Of a stretch of 64,000 nt of DNA, positions 53,056 through 62,107 are shown piece after piece. The translations under genes and the position numbers were made by a program. Source of the DNA: JAVBLD01 sp031553705 (lineage in GTDB: Bacteria; Bacteroidota; Bacteroidia; Bacteroidales; Marinifilaceae); assembly GCA_031553705.1 (NCBI GenBank), contig JAVBLD010000019.1, forward strand, positions 1 through 64,000. Reading direction: 5' to 3'. Every line of letters begins with the position of its first letter. Position 1 is the first letter of the stretch. The notes beneath the pieces were generated by a model. It made no database searches and was not told the origin of the DNA. It saw only the letters and a program-made list of their open reading frames with translations.

Positions 53056-54777
53056 ATGAAAAGAACACTTAAACTAGTAATGACGGTTACTTTAACAGGC
53101 TTGGTTATTGTTTCTTGTTCACCTTTAAGTAAGATGAAAAAGAATGCCAGCGATATTTCTTATAAAGTAACGCCGGAAGTTTTGGAAGCAAAGGCAGGTC
53201 AGGTGGATGTGAAGATAGATGTTACCATTCCTTCGAAGTATTTTAATAAAAATGTTACATTGGTCGCTACTCCGGTGTTGAAATATCAAGGCGGAGAAAA
53301 GGCTTTTGAGGCTAAATCCCTTCAAGGGGAGAGTGTACAGGGGAATAATACGGTGGTACCTTATGCTACCGGTAAGACAATCTCTTATTCCGGCCATGTT
53401 CCTTACGAAAACGCAATGAGGGTTTCTGATCTGATAGTAAAGATCGAGGGACAAAAAGGTAAAAAGAGTGCAACTTTCGAGCCGGTGAAGATAGCGCAGG
53501 GTGTTATCGCGACCTCTACGTTGGTAGACAACAAGCCCGCGCTTCTTTGGGGGGAGGATAATTTTGAAAGAATTACCCAGCAACAACAGGAGGCTGCCAT
53601 CTATTATCTGATCAACTCCTCTCAGGTCAGGGATAAAGAGCTGACATCGGAAGAGGTCAAGGCGATGGAAAAATTTGTGAAAGACAGCAAAAACGATCAG
53701 AATGTAAATCTGAAGAGTATCGAGATCCGCTCGTATGCTTCTCCTGACGGACCTTATAAATGGAACGAAGAATTGGCCAATAAACGGGAAGATGCTTCCG
53801 AGACCTATTTAAAAGGTAATATGAAAAAAAATAAGGTAGAAGATTATAAAAATATTGATCTTTTCAAGCAATATGTGGTAGCGGAAGACTGGGAGGGTTT
53901 TAAAAAAGCGATGGAAGCTTCGAATATCAGAGATAAAGAGTTGATTCTCCGTGTGCTTTCGATGCATTCCGACCCGGAAGTGAGAGAGAGGGAGATAAAG
54001 AATATCGCTTCGGTTTTTCCTACGATTGCCGATCAGATTCTGCCGAAATTAAGACGTTCCAAGTTTGTTGTAAGCACGGAGCGGATGGGTAAGACGGACG
54101 ACCAGCTTCGTTCTTTGGTTAAGTCCAATCCGGCAGAATTGAATGCAGAGGAGTTGTTATATACGGCGTCATTATTTGATAACAATAATGATAAATTGAC
54201 AATCTATGAGGCGGCTAAAAAGCAGTTTCCTGGCGATTGGAGAGGATATAACGATGCCGGTATAATCTATTTTGAAACCGGAAAGGTAGCTCAGGCAAAG
54301 TCGGATTTTGAAAAAGCGAATACGCTTTCTAAAAATAATAAGATTGTTCAGAATAATTTAGGCGCCGTTGCATTGAAGAATGGGGATATGGCAGGGGCTG
54401 AAGTATTATTTGGCGCTGCAACCGGGGCCGGTGACGAGGTGAACTACAACAAAGGAATCATAGCGATGATGAAGGGTGACTACAAAGGCGCTGTAGGTTA
54501 TTTTGGAAACTGCAATTGCGGGAACGCGGCACTGGCTAATTTGCTGGCCGGTAACAGCAGCGAAGCTATGAAAAGGCTGAATAACAATAAGGATAATTCG
54601 GCATTGAATTCTTATCTGAAAGCTGTCATCGCTGCCAGAAATAACGATACGAACGGAGCATTGTCCAATCTGAAGGAGGCTTGTGCAAAAGATGCTTCGA
54701 TGAAAAAAATGGCAGAGACGGATATGGAATTCGCCAAATTATTTCCGAATCCGGATTTTAAGGCGATCGTACGTTGA
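53056..54777 (+). CDS. TPR- and OmpA-like lipoprotein
   Basis: A 573-residue lipoprotein (lipobox VIVSC, C21). After a beta-rich N-terminal region (about 30-150), residues about 215-265 contain IEIRSYASPDGPYKWNEELA and KREDASETYL, resembling the peptidoglycan-binding OmpA motif. The C-terminal half (about 360-560) carries TPR-like repeats (WRGYNDAGIIYFETGKVAQAKSDFEKA). It could link the outer membrane to the cell wall and host protein contacts, in a way similar to T9SS-type PorE, but it lacks the WD40 part. Function is not established. Own promoter and terminator. Confidence 0.85.
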   Translation: MKRTLKLVMTVTLTGLVIVSCSPLSKMKKNASDISYKVTPEVLEAKAGQVDVKIDVTIPSKYFNKNVTLVATPVLKYQGGEKAFEAKSLQGESVQGNNTVVPYATGKTISYSGHVPYENAMRVSDLIVKIEGQKGKKSATFEPVKIAQGVIATSTLVDNKPALLWGEDNFERITQQQQEAAIYYLINSSQVRDKELTSEEVKAMEKFVKDSKNDQNVNLKSIEIRSYASPDGPYKWNEELANKREDASETYLKGNMKKNKVEDYKNIDLFKQYVVAEDWEGFKKAMEASNIRDKELILRVLSMHSDPEVREREIKNIASVFPTIADQILPKLRRSKFVVSTERMGKTDDQLRSLVKSNPAELNAEELLYTASLFDNNNDKLTIYEAAKKQFPGDWRGYNDAGIIYFETGKVAQAKSDFEKANTLSKNNKIVQNNLGAVALKNGDMAGAEVLFGAATGAGDEVNYNKGIIAMMKGDYKGAVGYFGNCNCGNAALANLLAGNSSEAMKRLNNNKDNSALNSYLKAVIAARNNDTNGALSNLKEACAKDASMKKMAETDMEFAKLFPNPDFKAIVR

Positions 54778-54798
54778 GCTGAATTAAATCGATAATAT

Positions 54799-54829
54799 AA
54801 AGGGACTGTGGCCGACACAGTCCCTTTTT
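54799..54829 (+). terminator. Terminator of the TPR lipoprotein gene
   Basis: Perfect 12-bp stem (54799-54810 with 54816-54827, loop 5) with T-run, 22 bases after the stop. Confidence 0.85.
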
Positions 54830-54865
54830 ATATTTTCTTTAACACACTTTTAGCGAGACATGTTC

Positions 54866-54873
54866 TACTTTTG
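54866..54873 (+). promoter_or_regulatory. Candidate -7 box for the TlpA gene
   Basis: TACTTTTG matches TAnnTTTG and lies 80 bases before the start at 54954. No good -33 at normal spacing. Confidence 0.35.
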
Positions 54874-54953
54874 TCTTATATAGTGAATGCATCCCATGTC
54901 TGAGCCGATGGGAATGTGTTCTTATTGTTATATAATCAAAAAGGGAAGAATCT

Positions 54954-56300
54954 ATGAGAGGAGTAATATGTGCCAGTCTACTCTTTTTAGCCCTGTTTTC
55001 ATGTTCTCGTGTTGATACGGTGCAAATAAGCGGAAGGATTGAGAATGGAGACTCCATTGTGAATATATGGGTTAATGATAGTATCTATACTTTTCCCCTG
55101 AATGAGAATGACTATTTTTCAGGGAAAATAGCATTAAAGCGTGCTTGTTATGCAACACTGCTTTATAACTCACTGAACTTATACCTGAATCCCGGAGAGG
55201 ATCTGGAGATTTATATGGATGCGAATGATTTTTCCAGTTCGTTGTATTTTCGCGGAAGCCTTGGTGCAATAAATACTTATCTGAAAGAACAGGAGGTCGC
55301 TATATTTTTTGATCAGGAATATTATGCACTTCCGGAAAATGAGTTTGTGCATAAAATGGAAAAGCTCATTGACGAAAAGGTAAAATTGCTGGAAGCCAAG
55401 AATTTTGAAAGATCTTTTACTATGTTGGAAAAAGAGAGGATCAGGTATTCTATTGCGGAGTATGTAGTGTTTTATCCTGTTATTCAAAAACAGATAACGA
55501 AAAATGCAAACTATTCCCCCGGAAGGACCTTTACCGATTTTCTCGCCTCGTTCTCATTGAATGATGAAAATCTGTACGGTATAAACAGTTACCGGATGTT
55601 CTTGCTTAATTATAGTTATCTGCAGGGTATGCGAAAAGGGGGACCGATAGGGAACTACTCTGTCAATGTTGCCAATTATATTTTGTCGACCGTGACCAAC
55701 CAGACCATTAAGAATTTTCTGTTGACGGAACTTGTGTACCGTCATATCCGGGAGAATAACGGGTTGAACGATGCCGATAACCTGCTGGCTATATTCCGGC
55801 GCGAATGCACCGATAAGAGTAAGGTTGCATACGTTAATGAACTTGTCAGCTATTGGGAAAAGCTGTTGCCGGGAAAACCTGCTCCGGACTTTCATGTTTT
55901 GGATATAAACGGAAATAAAATAGGTTTGAAAGAGTACAGGGGCTCGTATCTCTATATTATGGTATGGGCAACCTGGTGTAAGCCTTGCAAGGGAGAATTA
56001 CCTTATATCAATTTGTTGCAGAGAGAGTATGCAGATAAGAATATCAGCTTTTTGACCATTTCGATTGACGGGTCATCCGGTCAGAATCAATGGAAAACTT
56101 TTATACAGCAAAACAGATATGCCGGTATACATACTATTCTCGATAAAGATGAAAAATTCAGCGAAAACTATATGATTATCAGTATTCCCCGGTTCATTTT
56201 TATTGATCTGAACGGAAATATCATCCATTCCAATGCCCCGAGACCTTCGGGACAAATCCGCCCGTTGTTTGATTCCTGTATTTATGGTGTGATATATTAA
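54954..56300 (+). CDS. TlpA-like thioredoxin-fold lipoprotein
   Basis: A 448-residue lipoprotein (lipobox LFSC, C17) with an N-terminal beta-rich domain like those of TlpA-family Bacteroidota proteins, a helical middle, and a C-terminal thioredoxin-like domain (about 310-445). The redox pair is C342 and C345 in TWCKPC. It is probably a periplasmic reductase for disulfides, cytochrome c maturation or oxidative stress; clients are unknown. The DUF4369 lipoprotein gene follows, with its own promoter. Confidence 0.9.
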   Translation: MRGVICASLLFLALFSCSRVDTVQISGRIENGDSIVNIWVNDSIYTFPLNENDYFSGKIALKRACYATLLYNSLNLYLNPGEDLEIYMDANDFSSSLYFRGSLGAINTYLKEQEVAIFFDQEYYALPENEFVHKMEKLIDEKVKLLEAKNFERSFTMLEKERIRYSIAEYVVFYPVIQKQITKNANYSPGRTFTDFLASFSLNDENLYGINSYRMFLLNYSYLQGMRKGGPIGNYSVNVANYILSTVTNQTIKNFLLTELVYRHIRENNGLNDADNLLAIFRRECTDKSKVAYVNELVSYWEKLLPGKPAPDFHVLDINGNKIGLKEYRGSYLYIMVWATWCKPCKGELPYINLLQREYADKNISFLTISIDGSSGQNQWKTFIQQNRYAGIHTILDKDEKFSENYMIISIPRFIFIDLNGNIIHSNAPRPSGQIRPLFDSCIYGVIY

Positions 56301-56310
56301 TGGTTTAATG

Positions 56311-56341
56311 TTTGCATTGGTTTATGGTTTATTTATATTTG
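56311..56341 (+). promoter_or_regulatory. Promoter of the DUF4369 gene
   Basis: TTTG (56311-56314), 19 bases, then TATATTTG (56334-56341): both elements match consensus and the spacing is standard. One of the best promoters in the window. Confidence 0.65.
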
Positions 56342-56439
56342 TACCAATAAATTGAGTTAAAAGTACGATGTAAGTTTTGGTATTTCCTATGCCGGGCTTC
56401 AGAATCTATATTGTTATTAATGTTAAAATAGCATACATT

Positions 56440-57123
56440 ATGAAAAAGGTAGGTTTGATATTGATGATCCTTGTACTTATTTTTAGTGCTTGTCACCCTG
56501 ATAGGGTAAAAATCAGAGGAAAAGTTCTCGATTTGGAAGGAACGGTAAAGTTGATGGCGGAGGTGCCCGGCAAACCGGGAATGAGCATTATAGCCCAACA
56601 GGAAGTAAAAAATGGGGATATTGACCTGGTGACGGATCTTTTTAAAATTCCGGGAAGGGTATGGGTGGATCTGGCTGGTAAATATACGTTGGAATTTATT
56701 GTGGATACAAAAGATCAGACGTGGATTCAGGGGGAAGCCAAATTTATCGATCAACTGGAGGTGAATGGTGTAGCTTTAGAAAAAAAATACAGAGATCTGA
56801 AGGGGCTTTTCAAAGAGAAGTATGAGGCGCCTATTGAGCCGATAAACAAATCAATCCAGAAGATTGTCAGTAAAGAAAAACAGACGAAAGACGATGAAAT
56901 GATGTTGGGTATCTATTGCCTTCAGAAAGAGCGCTATTTAAGATATAGGGCGAATTATGCCAAGACATTGATCGAAGTGAATCTGGAAAATGACCTGTCT
57001 CTTTTTTTATTAAAAGATGAGTTAAAAGACAGCCTTGACTTGCAAAAAAAGCTTTTTAAAACGATGACAGTTCAGAACAAAGAGAGTAATATTTATAAAA
57101 ATCTGGAAGAAAAATTAAAGTAA
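56440..57123 (+). CDS. DUF4369-type lipoprotein
   Basis: Start at ATG 56440 (227 residues): MKKVGLILMILVLIFSAC is a lipoprotein signal with C18. The N-terminal half (about 20-130) resembles the DUF4369 beta domain that usually precedes a TlpA thioredoxin domain; here a helical C-terminal tail replaces it and no CxxC is present. It follows the TlpA gene and may be a partner of it or a remnant of a duplicated gene. The earlier ATG at 56377 is not preferred. Confidence 0.7.
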   Translation: MKKVGLILMILVLIFSACHPDRVKIRGKVLDLEGTVKLMAEVPGKPGMSIIAQQEVKNGDIDLVTDLFKIPGRVWVDLAGKYTLEFIVDTKDQTWIQGEAKFIDQLEVNGVALEKKYRDLKGLFKEKYEAPIEPINKSIQKIVSKEKQTKDDEMMLGIYCLQKERYLRYRANYAKTLIEVNLENDLSLFLLKDELKDSLDLQKKLFKTMTVQNKESNIYKNLEEKLK

Positions 57124-57150
57124 ACAGAAGGTTTATATTACTATATTTTG

Positions 57151-57172
57151 GGCGTCGTCAGGCGCCTTTTTT
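57151..57172 (+). terminator. Terminator of the DUF4369 gene
   Basis: 6-bp GC stem (57151-57156 with 57161-57166, one G-T pair, loop of 4) followed by a T-run to 57172, 27 bases after the stop. Confidence 0.7.
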
Positions 57173-57260
57173 CTTTTGTGGAAGTAGTTTTCAATTGCTA
57201 TTCACGTTTTGATTATCTTATAAATAGTATTATTTTTACACAAGTTATAAGGGGGGAGAT

Positions 57261-58802
57261 ATGATAAAGAAAATAATCATCAGAATATTGCTGATTGTTA
57301 TGGTTACGGCATTCACGGCTGTCGTGGTTGTGCAATGGCTGTGGATTAAATATGCTATCCAGGAAAGGAAGTATAAATTCACATCCCAGGTGTATGATGC
57401 TTTGAATGATGTTGTATATCGTATAGAGGATGAGAATAATAAAAGATATCTTCTGGAAATGGCGGAGATGGGCCAACTTGAGAGCTATGATGTCTCTTCT
57501 TCGACTTCAAATGGGAGCCGCGTGGTAAGGTGGACATCTTCAATAATAGATTTATATAATAATGATATCAGCCGGCTGGAAAATGACCCGATGTCCCGGT
57601 CGTCGCGTTCCTCCTCCATATCCCACCGCGTTCTCGAAGAGAGGCGGATTACAGGTCCGGAACTTATTTTCATGGGGACCCGGTCCGTCGGACATACAAA
57701 AGGAGATACCGTCAGGCCGAATGAGTTTGATACGACGCATGGAACGATTATTATCGGTGTGACAAAAGATCAGGAACTTCAGAATACTTCTGTAGGAAAG
57801 CGTCTTGCCGGAATAGATTTGAAAAAAATGTTATCTGTTTATTTTCAGCGGCGGAATATAAATCTGCCTTTCAGGTGCGGGACGATGACAAAAGAAGAGC
57901 TGCTGAGAAGTGAGACGAAGAATCTGTACTATGTCGATCTGTTTCCGGCTGACGCCGTTAAGAAAGATTATTATCTGACGGTTAAGTTCGATTCGGTCCA
58001 ATCGGCAATCCTCGAGAATATGGGTTGGATGTTTTTGGCTTCGGGCTTTTGTGTCTTCGGCTTACTGTTTGTTTTTGTTATTACGATTTTTATTATCATG
58101 CGGCAACAAAAGCTGTCTTTGATCAAGAATGATTTTATCAATAATATGACGCATGAGTTTAAAACACCTATTGCGACCATTTCTCTGGCTACATCGGCTA
58201 TTACGAAAGAGCAGGTTCTACAGGATAAAGCGCAGGTATTAAAATTCAATGCAATAATTAAAAGCGAAAACGACCGGATGAATAAATACGTAGAACGTAT
58301 TTTACAACAGGCAAAGCTGGACCGCGGGGAGTTGCAGTTGAATAAGACCAGTACGGATATCCATACCCTGGTCCATGAGGCGGTAGGACATTTTATGTTA
58401 CAGGTACAAAGCGCAGGGGGAGTACTGATCTGCCGGTTGGATGCGAAGGATTTTGTGTTGACTGTAGATGAGGTGCATATAATGAACGTATTTTGTAATT
58501 TGATAGACAATGCGATTAAATATTCTGCAAAGGCGCCTGAAATAGAGATCTATACAAAAAATATTGCAGGCGGTTATGTGATAGGAGTGCAGGATCATGG
58601 CATCGGAATCTCCAAGGAGGCTGCAAAAAAGGTATTTAAACGTTTTTATAGAGTACCTAGCGGTAACGTACATAATGTGAAAGGATTCGGTTTGGGATTG
58701 AGTTATGTCAAGTCGATCGTGGAGTTGCATGATGCTACGGTTCAATTAACGTCAAAAAAGGGGAAAGGGACGCTGGTAGAGATTGAATTTAAAAATAAAT
58801 AA
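57261..58802 (+). CDS. Sensor histidine kinase
   Basis: Membrane sensor that autophosphorylates and passes the phosphate to the regulator encoded next. The 513 residues have TM1 (about 5-31), a periplasmic domain of about 220 residues with an unusual Ser/Arg patch near 110-125, TM2 (about 254-276), then HisKA with H298 in MTHEFKTP, and the ATPase domain with NLIDNAIKYS, DHGIGIS and GFGLGLSYV. The layout matches RprX of Bacteroides. Its C-terminal sequence is repeated in the gap before the response regulator gene. Confidence 0.95.
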   Translation: MIKKIIIRILLIVMVTAFTAVVVVQWLWIKYAIQERKYKFTSQVYDALNDVVYRIEDENNKRYLLEMAEMGQLESYDVSSSTSNGSRVVRWTSSIIDLYNNDISRLENDPMSRSSRSSSISHRVLEERRITGPELIFMGTRSVGHTKGDTVRPNEFDTTHGTIIIGVTKDQELQNTSVGKRLAGIDLKKMLSVYFQRRNINLPFRCGTMTKEELLRSETKNLYYVDLFPADAVKKDYYLTVKFDSVQSAILENMGWMFLASGFCVFGLLFVFVITIFIIMRQQKLSLIKNDFINNMTHEFKTPIATISLATSAITKEQVLQDKAQVLKFNAIIKSENDRMNKYVERILQQAKLDRGELQLNKTSTDIHTLVHEAVGHFMLQVQSAGGVLICRLDAKDFVLTVDEVHIMNVFCNLIDNAIKYSAKAPEIEIYTKNIAGGYVIGVQDHGIGISKEAAKKVFKRFYRVPSGNVHNVKGFGLGLSYVKSIVELHDATVQLTSKKGKGTLVEIEFKNK

Positions 58803-58845
58803 TTTAAGAGATCAACGGGTTAATTTATAGATTGAATTTAAAAAT
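58780..58845 (+). repeat. 17-bp direct repeat spanning the kinase end
   Basis: AGATTGAATTTAAAAAT occurs at 58780-58796 (last kinase codons) and 58829-58845 (just before the regulator ATG), 49 bases apart. It looks like a small duplication. Confidence 0.6.
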
Positions 58846-58852
58846 TTGGGAT

Positions 58853-59542
58853 ATGGCACAAAAAATATTATTGGTAGAAGATGATCCGTGCTTTGGGTCG
58901 GTTCTTAAATCCTATTTGGAATTGTCGGAGTATGATGTTATGCTGTGTACGAATGGGAATGAGGGTTTGGCGGCATTTCGCAAAGAGAAATACGACATCT
59001 GTTTGCTGGATGTTATGATGCCTGAAATGGATGGATTTACGTTGGGAAAAAAGATCCGGGAGATGGATGATTCCGTGCCATTTGTGTATATAACGGCCAA
59101 AAGTCTGAAGGAAGATATGAAGCTGGGATATGAAATCGGTGCCGATGATTATATTATCAAGCCGTTTGATTCGGAGTTATTGATATTAAAGATAAGAGCC
59201 ATCCTTAGCCGTAGTAAACACGAAGAAGTCGAAGAGCGGCCGAAGCTGATCAATATCGGCAGATATGAATTTAACACCGAGTTGCGTACCATCACAAAGG
59301 GAGATGAGGTGACCAAGCTTACGCCTAAAGAGGCCCGGTTGCTGGAGTTGCTGTATAACGACAGGAACGGTTTGTTATCCAGGGACAAAGCTTTAACGGA
59401 GATCTGGGGAACAAACGATTATTTTACGGCCAGGAGTATGGACGTTTATGTTACGAAATTGAGAAAATATTTTAAGGATGACGATACGATTAAGATCGAA
59501 AATGTTCATGGCTCGGGTTTTAGGCTGATTATAGAGGAGTGA
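58853..59542 (+). CDS. OmpR-family response regulator (RprY-like)
   Basis: Start at ATG 58853 (229 residues). Receiver domain (about 1-118) with VEDD (9-12), phosphorylated D53 in LLDVMMP, TAKS and the DYIIKPF Lys loop, then a winged-helix DNA-binding domain (about 130-229) with LTPKEARLLELLYND. It resembles Bacteroides RprY but is not identical to it, so target genes are unknown. Partner kinase is immediately upstream. A terminator follows. Confidence 0.95.
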   Translation: MAQKILLVEDDPCFGSVLKSYLELSEYDVMLCTNGNEGLAAFRKEKYDICLLDVMMPEMDGFTLGKKIREMDDSVPFVYITAKSLKEDMKLGYEIGADDYIIKPFDSELLILKIRAILSRSKHEEVEERPKLINIGRYEFNTELRTITKGDEVTKLTPKEARLLELLYNDRNGLLSRDKALTEIWGTNDYFTARSMDVYVTKLRKYFKDDDTIKIENVHGSGFRLIIEE

Positions 59543-59604
59543 GTTGCGTGAAGCCTGAAAGCCGATGATTTGATCTGTTTGATATTGGGGTCTTTCTGAA
59601 AAAG

Positions 59605-59632
59605 AAACCCGCCTGATTGTTCGGGCGGGTTT
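59605..59632. terminator. Bidirectional terminator between the response regulator gene and purM
   Basis: Perfect 9-bp GC-rich stem (59605-59613 with 59624-59632, loop 10) flanked by A and T runs, between convergent genes. Confidence 0.82.
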
Positions 59633-59669
59633 TGATATATATAAAGTTTACGAATCAAAGACCTACCAA

Positions 59670-60839
59670 TCAATAGTTGAATTTCCCGAATTCATTGATA
59701 ATGGTAAGCTTATTTTCTTCATTATCGTAACAACGTCCGATAATCTGTGCTTTTATATTAAAGCTTTCGGAGATACCGATGATCTCTTCGGCCAGTTCTT
59801 CGTCTGCATATATCTCCATCCGATGGCCCATGTTAAATACTTTGTACATCTCTTCCCATGGGGTACCGGATTGTTCCTGTATCAGTTTAAATAACGGAGG
59901 TGTCGGGAAAAGGTTGTCCTTTACGATATGCAGGTTGTCGACAAAATGCATCACTTTAGTCTGGGCCCCGCCCGAGCAATGAATCAAACCGTGTATCTGG
60001 CGACGGTATTTGTCCAGCACTTTTTTGATTACAGGGGCATAGGTACGGGTCGGGGAGAGCACCAGCTTCCCCGCATCGAGTCCTACGCTTTCGATATGAT
60101 CGGTCAGTTTGCATCCTCCGGCATACACCAACTCCTCCGGTAGGATATTATCATAACTTTCCGGATATTTTTGCGCCAGGTATTTGGAGAATACATCGTG
60201 TCGGGCGGAAGTCAATCCATTGGACCCCATGCCGCCGTTGTACTCTTTCTCATAGGTTGCCTGTCCATACGAGGAGAGACCGATAATTACATCGCCGGCT
60301 TGTATTTTTTCGTTGGTAATCACATTTGAACGTTTCATCCGGCAGGTGACCGTAGAGTCGACAATAATGGTACGCACGAGATCGCCTATATCCGCAGTTT
60401 CCCCTCCGGTACCATATATATTGATTCCCCATTCCCGGTATTCGGCCAATAGTTCCTCAGTGCCATTAATGATGGCTGCGATAACCTCTCCGGGGATCAG
60501 GTTCTTGTTCCGGCCGATAGTAGACGACAACAAAATATTGTCAACAGCTCCGACACAGAGCAGGTCGTCGATATTCATTACGATCGCATCCTGCGCGATC
60601 CCTTTCCATACGGAAAGGTCGCCGGTTTCCTTCCAATATATGTAGGCCAGCGACGATTTGGTTCCGGCGCCATCGGCGTGCATGATATTGCAATACCTGG
60701 CGCTTCCCCCCAGATAGTCGGGAACAATTTTACAAAAAGCCTTCGGAAAGACCCCTTTGTCGATGTTCTTTATGGCATTGTGTACATCCTCTTTGGATGC
60801 TGAGACGCCACGTTTGTTGTATCTTTCGTCTTTTCTCAT
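59670..60839 (-). CDS. purM: Phosphoribosylformylglycinamidine cyclo-ligase (AIR synthase)
   Basis: Fifth step of purine synthesis, closing the imidazole ring with ATP. The 389 residues show MHADGAGTKSSLAY (about 54-67), DDLLCVGA (about 91-98), GGETADIGD (about 145-153) and GLSSYGQATYEKEYNGGMGS (about 187-206), all standard for PurM-type proteins. The length and N-terminal MRKDERYNKRGVSASKE opening are normal for this phylum. It stands alone with its own promoter. Confidence 0.97.
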   Translation of the reverse strand: MRKDERYNKRGVSASKEDVHNAIKNIDKGVFPKAFCKIVPDYLGGSARYCNIMHADGAGTKSSLAYIYWKETGDLSVWKGIAQDAIVMNIDDLLCVGAVDNILLSSTIGRNKNLIPGEVIAAIINGTEELLAEYREWGINIYGTGGETADIGDLVRTIIVDSTVTCRMKRSNVITNEKIQAGDVIIGLSSYGQATYEKEYNGGMGSNGLTSARHDVFSKYLAQKYPESYDNILPEELVYAGGCKLTDHIESVGLDAGKLVLSPTRTYAPVIKKVLDKYRRQIHGLIHCSGGAQTKVMHFVDNLHIVKDNLFPTPPLFKLIQEQSGTPWEEMYKVFNMGHRMEIYADEELAEEIIGISESFNIKAQIIGRCYDNEENKLTIINEFGKFNY

Positions 60840-60856
60840 GCAGGAAAATTTAAAAA

Positions 60857-60886
60857 CAAAGATAAATATATTATTTTAGATTCAAT
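60857..60886 (-). promoter_or_regulatory. Promoter of purM
   Basis: On the minus strand TATCTTTG (60857-60864) with ATTG (60883-60886) 18 bases upstream, giving a short leader. Confidence 0.55.
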
Positions 60887-60918
60887 CGAATATACCGTGT
60901 CGGTGTAAAATGAGTTTT

Positions 60919-61197
60919 CTATTCTTCATTCTTCATTTTCCAGAACCGGCACACCAAAGAATAGATCCGCCACCACATCATAAGCAGCAACCCTATTGTA
61001 ATAATCCAGGTGGCCAACGTGCCGGTATATAAATGATATTTTATCGTATAGGCAATACCTTCGATACCGCTCCACGGATTTATGACTGCCGGAGTAAACC
61101 TGTATTCCTGGGATGCGGCGATCATCGATAGCAGAGAGCAGGCTATCATTAATGTAACAAATGAAATTAGGAATGCAGCTTTATTTATATTTTTCAT
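60919..61197 (-). CDS. Small two-pass membrane protein, unknown function
   Basis: A 92-residue protein with two membrane segments (about 8-28 and 60-78) and a basic C-terminal tail (WKMKNEE). No family recognised. It lies between purM and the divergent second response regulator gene; a minus-strand TATTTTTG at 61262-61269 is a possible -7 box 65 bases upstream. Coding seems real given length and hydrophobic pattern, but there is no homology support. Confidence 0.5.
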   Translation of the reverse strand: MKNINKAAFLISFVTLMIACSLLSMIAASQEYRFTPAVINPWSGIEGIAYTIKYHLYTGTLATWIITIGLLLMMWWRIYSLVCRFWKMKNEE

Positions 61198-61291
61198 GCA
61201 ACAGAAATTAAAATGACAAACAAAAGAGGCGGTATATATACGATCCCCCGCTTATTTTTCACAAAAATAAAGAATCTTCGATGGAATGGGC

Positions 61292-61299
61292 TATATTTG
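61292..61299 (+). promoter_or_regulatory. Candidate -7 box for the second two-component system
   Basis: TATATTTG lies 42 bases before the regulator start at 61341. A convincing -33 is not seen. Confidence 0.4.
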
Positions 61300-61340
61300 G
61301 ATAGAAATTATGATTTCCGGAATGATAAAATAGGATAAGG

Positions 61341-62021
61341 ATGAAAATATTAGTAATAGAGGATGAGTATGAGATGATCAGAGTGATAGAGTCTTCGTTG
61401 CTTTCCGAGAACTACATTGTGGAAAAAGCAACCGACTATACTTCAGGGAGGGAGAAGGTATTGTTGTATCAGTATGATTGTATTCTGTTGGATATCTCAT
61501 TACCGGATGGGAACGGGTTAAAGATATTGGAGGAGATAAAAGGGAGAGGAAGGCAAAGCGGTATTATTATTATTTCTGCGCATAATTCGTTGGATGATAA
61601 GGTAACCGGTCTGGATCTTGGCGCTGACGACTACCTGACCAAACCTTTTCATCTGGCTGAGTTGCACGCACGTATCAAGGCCGTTTTCCGGAGAAAGCAA
61701 TTGGACGGAAAGAATGTGTTGTCGATATCCAATCTACTGATCGATTTTGATCAAAGGCAGGCTCTTGTGAATGATGTTCCGCTAAAGCTGAACCGGAAAG
61801 AGTTTGACATTCTCTCTTTTCTGGCGGTGAATACCGACCGTCTGATTACAAAAGAGGTACTGGCCGAGCATGTTTGGGGTGATGATATCGATTCTGCCGA
61901 TAATTTTGACTTTATTTATGCGCAAATAAAAAATATCAGGAAGAAACTGAAAGAAAACCAGGCGGACATTGTGCTGGAGAGTGTGTATGGGATAGGGTAC
62001 CGGATCATTAGAAATGAATAG
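61341..62021 (+). CDS. OmpR-family response regulator (second system)
   Basis: 226 residues: receiver domain (about 1-115) with IEDE (7-10), D51 in LLDISLPDG, IIISAHNS and DYLTKPF, then a winged-helix domain (about 130-226) with LKLNRKEFDILSFLAVN. It is followed on the same strand by its kinase gene. The regulator-then-kinase order differs from the first system. Targets unknown; the adjacent PepSY-like gene is a good candidate. Confidence 0.95.
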   Translation: MKILVIEDEYEMIRVIESSLLSENYIVEKATDYTSGREKVLLYQYDCILLDISLPDGNGLKILEEIKGRGRQSGIIIISAHNSLDDKVTGLDLGADDYLTKPFHLAELHARIKAVFRRKQLDGKNVLSISNLLIDFDQRQALVNDVPLKLNRKEFDILSFLAVNTDRLITKEVLAEHVWGDDIDSADNFDFIYAQIKNIRKKLKENQADIVLESVYGIGYRIIRNE

Positions 62022-62107
62022 GATATAAGACATAAAGGGCTTCGGTTTTCGGTTTTGAGTTGAAAGGCGGGCAACAAGGGAATGAAGATTTTTTCAATTA
62101 TTTATTT

